This document shows, piece after piece, positions 58,464 through 64,000 of a stretch of 64,000 nucleotides of DNA. Under the pieces are notes generated by a model. The model saw only the letters and a list, made by a program, of their open reading frames with translations. It ran no database searches and was not told the origin of the DNA. The stretch's first letter is position 1, and every line of letters begins with the position of its first letter. The stretch comes from Theocolax elegans. Its lineage: Eukaryota; Arthropoda; Insecta; Hymenoptera; Cerocephalidae. Position numbers and translations under genes: made by a program. The DNA lies in contig CM047425.1 of the NCBI GenBank assembly GCA_026168455.1, positions 24,793,058 to 24,857,057 on the forward strand, given 5' to 3'.

Positions 58464-59370
58464 AATAAATCATTTTCTTAACGCAACGATAATTTTTAAA
58501 AGACCTCTCGCGACGTACGAGTATTGACAATATTTTCTAAATCGATAATAAACTGGTACCTTTCTTATGTTTAGCAAATGTTTGCTTAAAGAATAATTAA
58601 GATTTATTAAAAGAAAGTATGTTTGCTCGCACCAAAATAGAAAATTTCAAAAAGATTTTTCATTTTTTTATAAAAAGGTATATAGATATTGTGGTGAATT
58701 TTAGGACAAACAAGTATTTAAACATTTTTTATCCTGTAAAACTGAATCATCTTGTAAATATGAAAACGCAAATTAAATTGAAATAGAATTTCAGTCACAT
58801 TGTTATCGATACGTTTATTTTTTTAATATTTACAAGTGTAGTATTTTACATCAAAATCGAATCGTATTCGATGTTGTATTCGAAATTTTAATAAGTACAG
58901 GGTGGATCAATGCAAGATAGGATCGTGTAGGCGCATACGCACGCACGCGACACGTACACACGCACAGACCTTTTTTTTAATTAAAATTATTCGATAATTA
59001 TAAATAAAACATTTTTTAATTTACTATTTTAATTTGAATAAAAATTTCTTTTTACTGCCACATACCTTAATTTATGGTAAAATATTATTATTTATTTAAA
59101 AGTGGAATTACAGAGTTATAAGAAATTTTAGTATTAAATTATTTTATTATAATTATTAGATACCAAAATAAAACTAATAAAATCCTACACACATTATTGG
59201 CATATATTTACGTAATGTAAAACGTAATATATTTTATTTTGATAAATAAATATTTAATTTTGAAATAAATGTTGTAACGGAATTTGATTTCGAAGAAAAA
59301 ATCTAAAGAAGTCAAAGCTATCCCCTCTACTTTTACACTTCTAGGATACCAAACCTTCGTCAGCGTCAGT
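58464..59370. other. AT-rich intergenic DNA, upstream of the DUF4806-like gene
   Basis: Nothing recognisable until about 59340. The final part (59340-59400) is less AT-rich and contains GTCAGTTCAGTGATTCAG, initiator-like, probably the promoter of the next gene. Confidence 0.45.
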
Positions 59371-59546
59371 TCAGTGATTCAGTCACCAGATTTGAAGTTC
59401 GTGCTTCGATTAATTTAACGATTTCGACATATTTACTTATTACTAGTAATTCAAACGACGTGATCGTTGCCTAAATTATTAACAATTAAGAAAGTAGAAC
59501 GTTTTTCTTTTTTAATTTAATTTATTTAACTTTTCTACACAGTAAA

Positions 59547-60698
59547 ATGTCTCTAAGTAAAACTGTAAACGCAAAGCGAACAAGACATACGAAAAGATTG
59601 CCGATAAATAATATTAACGATACTAATTTGCAAATGGGTACATCAGCAATTGCACTCTATAATAGAAATAAAATTGATAAATGGAAGAATATGTTAGCCG
59701 AAAGTGGTAATACATTATATACATTATTTATCAATTATATTGATTTTGCATTTCTATTTAATTACACGCGCAATTATTACGCCAATTTATTAAATGTACA
59801 TGAAGGAAATTACATTTTATTGCTTTTATTTATGTAAATTATTTATAAACAATTTTACAATTAATTCAATGCTTGCTTAATAATAATTATTATTACAATA
59901 TTAGAAATAATAATACTGTGTTTATATTTTTTTTCAGATAATATCAATGTTGCTTTTTTAAACATTTTAGGCGAAATTGAAATAAATATTCTTGGACAAT
60001 TAGAATCATTTAATAAAAATATAAATACTACTATTAATGAAAAGTTTAAAATGTTGGAAAATAATTATTCTGGCAGGATATATAGCAACAGTTACATGCA
60101 ACAAATGAAAAAAAAGTTGGAAATTATATTACCCATTGACAATTTAGAAGATTTTGAAGAATTTGATGATGAGCTTAACGATGATACAGAAAAACAGACT
60201 GTTTTGGTGAGTTCCTTATATTTTTAAAGTTTATAGATTTACAAAATTTAATTAAGTATTACTATAATTTGTATCATTTACTTTTCAGAAAAACCTTTTC
60301 CAATGTTTGGTACAAAATCAATCAAATATAACGAATGATATTTACACTTTAATGAATTCAATGATTACGCAATCTGTACAAAATCACTATACAGGAGCAG
60401 GTAAAATGCATTGTGGAATGAAAAAAAAAAATTTTAGTGCAACAAACATGTTCCTTTGTATGGAAGGTAAAGTGAAAATTTATAATGTAAATTTTATATT
60501 TTTAAAAATTTACAGAAAATATACTTAAAAATTGTTTTAGATGTATTACAAGATAAATACAACAAATCTACATTTGATTTGAATCTAGTAGGAAGAATTA
60601 GCCGTTGGCTTAGTCAAGGAATTGATAGAGGAATTAATAATCGTCGCAGGAGGGGCAAAAGAGATAGGAAAGAACTAAACATGGATAGTGACGATTAA
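59547..60698 (+). CDS. DUF4806-like protein (4 coding exons)
   Basis: Exons 59547-59706, 59938-60206, 60289-60466 and 60541-60698 join in frame (phases 1, 0, 1) to 254 residues. The ATG lies six bases after a strong acceptor (TTCTACACAG), so a noncoding leader exon upstream is likely. The N-terminal third is basic and then predicted helical. From about residue 115 to 205 the pattern LEIILPIDNLEDFEEFDDEL, a helical middle, and HYTGAGKMHCGMKKKNFSAT matches what I know of DUF4806, a domain of unknown function expanded in some insects and often found in domesticated or transposon-linked genes. The C-terminus is a basic cluster (RGINNRRRRGKRDRKEL), a likely nuclear or nucleic-acid-binding signal, followed by an acidic tail. 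AATAAA lies at 60772. There is no signal peptide or membrane segment. Confidence 0.78.
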
Positions 60699-60779
60699 TA
60701 TTTTTTTAAAAATTATCTAATTTCAACATTTTAATATAATATAAACATGATTGATAGAAAACAATAATTGAAATAAAAA

Positions 60780-62290
60780 GAATGTATATTGAGGGCTTCA
60801 CAAGTTAGCTTTATAAGTAATATTTATTTTACTTACAGACTGAAACAGGAAAATGAAAACTAGCATGTATATTGTATAAAGTTTTAATCAATGTTAAATA
60901 ATTTTTCATTTTACATTCAAACGATTTCAGTAAGTACAAACTATTACACTGTCTTATACTCCTATCATTTTACTACTCATAAAAAATATTGATATATGCA
61001 TCAAGGTTTTAAAACCTTATTTCAGTTTTTTATCTCTCAAAATAATCTTGGAGTGAATGTTAATATTTAAATAATATGTTTAAAGTTTAAGAAAATTATA
61101 AATATATAAATAATCAAATTTTTTCATTCAAATATATTGTACTGGTCAATTAATATGTATATATTTTATCCACTCCAAGCTGCTACTTCTCTTCTAAATT
61201 ATTTGTAATTATATCGAACATGTTTTAATTTGTTTATAAACTTAAAAATATTTATGCAAATATTACATTGTATGTTAATTATACATATATTTATATCACA
61301 ATAAATACACATATATGACCTGCATAATAGACATAAAAGCAACATACTTAATGTATATCATAAATATTAATTTTTTTACTTGCACAGTATGCACTTAACT
61401 TTATGCGTTTTCATATAAATTACTGTTTTATAGTAATCTCTTTTATAATAATAAAAGTTATAAAATTCAAAATCAGCTAACATTATTTATCATTAGCAAT
61501 GAATCTACCTCTTTTATTAAAATCCAACAAAATCTACTTCACCAATCATCTCTGAAGAAAAAATATCTTTTAATAATTCTGTGACTACAGAGTATTAATA
61601 TAAATTAAAATGTTTAGCCTAAATTCACTAAATTCATCAAACCTTAATAAAATAATTCAATTGTATTTTCAAATATATGTGCAAATGTACTCCATGTTAA
61701 ATATGGTCATGGAATTTCATATAGTAATATTTACTAAATTAATCATTAAATTAAAATGAGTGTTTATAATTTAATTACATTTTCATATAAGTTACTCCAA
61801 AAATTATGTATAACTTGCAATTACTTTATAGTGAATAACAAATATTTATAACATTTTTTAAAACAGTCTTGACATTATTAGGTTGTTTTACACTGAGAAA
61901 AAGATATGGTAAAGATAACTAATTATTAGAAAGTTTAACAGGTGGAATTGACAAACACTTGTCCAATAGAATAGATATCAATATATGTATTAATTTATAA
62001 CAAAAATAATTAAAAAATATAATTATTATACCTAAATGAATTAAAATTAAATATTAATTTCAATAGTTATTATGCTCAGAGTATTGATTCAGTAAATGTC
62101 ACTAAGCCAACATAGAAATATTTACTAATTCTATTAATATTACTATAAATTATAATATTATTTATTATAATAGTAATTACAATATATAGTAAAATTACCA
62201 TATGCTTTTCTCTCAATGTAATATAATTATGTAAATAATCTATTTCTAAAAACGTCAAATCTTAACATTTACAAAATGTTAAAGAAAATT
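60780..62290. other. convergent intergenic region, AT-rich
   Basis: This holds the 3' ends of the plus-strand DUF4806-like gene and the minus-strand ZDHHC gene. No further gene is seen; open frames are AT-driven. Confidence 0.5.
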
Positions 62291-62292
62291 AT

Positions 62293-63481
62293 TTAAACAG
62301 AATAAAGATAAGAATCTAGTTTTGTTTTGGCATTTGGTGGAGATGTAAAAGGTGAAAACCAAGCAATAGAAAACCTTCCAAATACTGCTTGAATTGATTT
62401 CCATCTACTATTACGGACCCAACGAGCTTCTTCCTTCTTTAATTGTTCTATCCCCTAAAAACAAAAAGTTTTATATTTAATAAAGTAATGAATGATTAAG
62501 TTAGATTATATTAATAAATAACTTGCAGTCTCATCATTCCAAATAGCTTGCAATTGTGTTCCTAACATAACAGCAGTAAAAATAGCGAACAGAAGAGCCT
62601 CAAATGTTAAAAATAACAGCAGAACAACTGTAGCTGGTGGACTAAAAGTTGTACAGTCTCGCCATTCCTGCCTTACGCAAGTAGTAAATTGATGGATACA
62701 TAAAAATAATGATTGTAAAGATATTCCAGCAATGTAAAACTAAAATGAAATAAGATGATTTTGAATAGATATAGTAATTAATACAATTGTACAATTTTTT
62801 TTAGAATATTTTACATTTACTTACAGTAAATAAGACAAAATATTTTTGATTGTTTTCACCTACACAGTTATTAACCCAAGGACAATGATGATCCATTTTT
62901 CTAATACACCTTTGGCATACAGAACAATGATGAGCTCTATCTGGTTTGATAGAGCAACACTTTGGACATTTAAAAATTACTTGACCTTCTCTAAATCCCA
63001 TTTGCTGTATCATTTCCTTTGTTGCATTTCCCTTTGGTACTGCACCCTATTGAAACAAAGCATAAAATTAAAATAAACTTAAATGTTAAAAGTATAATCT
63101 ATGAATGAGTAAGATGAAATAAATTAAAATCTCACTGGATCTGTAAACATTGTCCTCAAATGGGAAGTAAATGCCAAAAAAGCTAATGTCTGAAATATTG
63201 CCATATTCAGACTAGAATAAATAGTATTTATAGTAGGAATGAGAATTACAGCCATGACAACAAATTCAGCATAAATAATCAATAACCATGTCAAAACAGC
63301 ACAAATTATTCCACAAATATCCTATAAATAATTATTAAAGTTGTGTAAATATTTGATTAATTTGATTATGTTTAATTAGCTTATGTTTTACAAGTCAAAC
63401 CTTAATGCACCAAAGTTTTCTACCACAACAACGATTATAGATATCCTTTTCTCTATGAAATGGAGTATATTCATAATCCAT
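62293..63481 (-). CDS. ZDHHC3/7-like: DHHC palmitoyltransferase, ZDHHC3/7 (GODZ) type
   Basis: Five minus-strand exons (63401-63481, 63136-63321, 62825-63046, 62527-62739, 62293-62454), all meeting in phase 0, give 287 residues, close to the family's usual length. The enzyme transfers palmitate to cysteines of target proteins, usually at the Golgi. Membrane segments 1 and 2 lie in exon 2 ([20 protein letters not shown] onward). [11 protein letters not shown] follows. The cysteine-rich domain ([20 protein letters not shown], then [13 protein letters not shown]) has the catalytic DHHC at 141-144. Segments 3 and 4 lie in exons 3 and 4, and the TGIE form of the TTxE motif spans exons 4 and 5. The C-terminus is [13 protein letters not shown] to YLYSV. 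Intron 4 uses a GC donor (ACT then GCAAGT). The first ATG after an upstream stop was taken. A noncoding leader exon probably lies at about 63717-63830. Confidence 0.95.
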
Positions 63482-64000
63482 TATGCCAAATAATGGTATT
63501 CATATAATTTCTTGAATATGTAACTTAAACATGTATACAAATGGCCAATTTATTTGCATTGTCAGTGTTAAAGCTATTAACCTTCAATCTGCAAATATAT
63601 CATAGTAAAAATGTAATTAAGTTTAGTTACTAATAATAATAATAAAAGTCAATTAACGTGGTTTGAGTATTCAATGTATAACCTATAATATTTTTAATAC
63701 CATGGGTTACTTACTTTTAGTAACTCCATTGTAATCGGAGTAGATTTTTAACGTAAAAGAAAACATTGGTAGTCGTTGATTCTCCATTATTCACCATTCG
63801 GGAGTCAGGCGACTTCAACAAAGCAATATCGGTTGTAGAAAAAAATACATCCACAAATCAGCTGACATATACGCCTCTTCTATGCACATTCTTTTCCAAC
63901 AGGAATACACAAAGTCCCATTATTTTACCCTTTTCTTTTTTCATACCTATCTTATTTTACTTATGCCTAATGCCAGTACGAATATATTACATAGGAATTA
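63482..64000. other. 5' region of the ZDHHC gene
   Basis: On the minus strand a donor-like AAAAG-TAAGTAA near 63716 suggests that about 63717-63830 is a noncoding first exon. The sequence around 63740-63880 is less AT-rich and probably holds the promoter. No other gene is visible before the window ends. Confidence 0.45.

Noticed and set aside
59547..59837. 96-codon frame read straight through the first DUF4806-like exon
   Set aside because: A GTAATA donor at 59707 and an in-frame downstream exon give a much better protein; the read-through tail is intronic.
60307..60528. 73-codon frame MVQNQSN... as a separate gene
   Set aside because: It is the third coding exon of the DUF4806-like gene read past its donor.
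1..64000. CRISPR array, phage or bacterial operon
   Set aside because: No regularly spaced short repeats, no ribosome-binding-site-led gene runs; introns and transposons show a eukaryotic nuclear genome.

Overview
This window looks like nuclear DNA from an insect, most probably a hymenopteran. The evidence is its strong AT bias, genes split by short GT-AG introns, an odorant-binding-protein-like gene, a DUF4806-type gene, a ZDHHC3/7 palmitoyltransferase, and decayed jockey-like LINEs, MITEs, a tRNA-derived SINE and a probable solo LTR. The order assignment is inference; insect is much firmer. Nothing looks bacterial or viral and there is no CRISPR array. All multi-exon models below were built by hand from splice signals and reading-frame continuity; every model closes to a whole number of codons.

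Left part (about 3.9-37.7 kb): four genes for secreted, low-complexity proteins share one architecture. Each has a tiny first coding exon ending in phase 0, a second exon that finishes the signal peptide and ends in phase 2, then the body of the protein. Three of them (4028-5262 +, 6853-9026 -, 22638-23534 -) also share a histidine-rich motif just after the signal peptide (I-H-V-P followed by K/H/T/I-rich residues). The fourth (27889-37592 -) encodes a 609-residue disordered secreted protein. The group looks like a local family of extracellular, possibly cuticle-associated proteins.

Between them, 11.4-20.7 kb is a transposon graveyard. It holds two head-to-head LINE relics, a host-like retrocopy whose reading frame runs into a transposon inverted repeat, a GC-rich island of unknown nature, and a foldback element split by a solo-LTR-like insertion with a 5-bp target duplication. 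The introns of the fourth gene hold several long hairpin MITEs, including one with TTAA flanks (piggyBac-like) and one with TTA flanks.

Middle (38-47 kb): two recent tandem duplications of 1.26 kb and 2.3 kb. The second duplicates the last exon of a gene for an 86-residue secreted peptide (46461-50245 -) and leaves a frameshifted extra copy. Many of the differences between copies are one-base indels, so an assembly artefact must be considered.

Right part (53-64 kb): an OBP-like gene (-), a DUF4806-like gene (+) and a ZDHHC3/7 gene (-) with one GC-AG intron. These are ordinary dispersed genes with no sign of a joint pathway.
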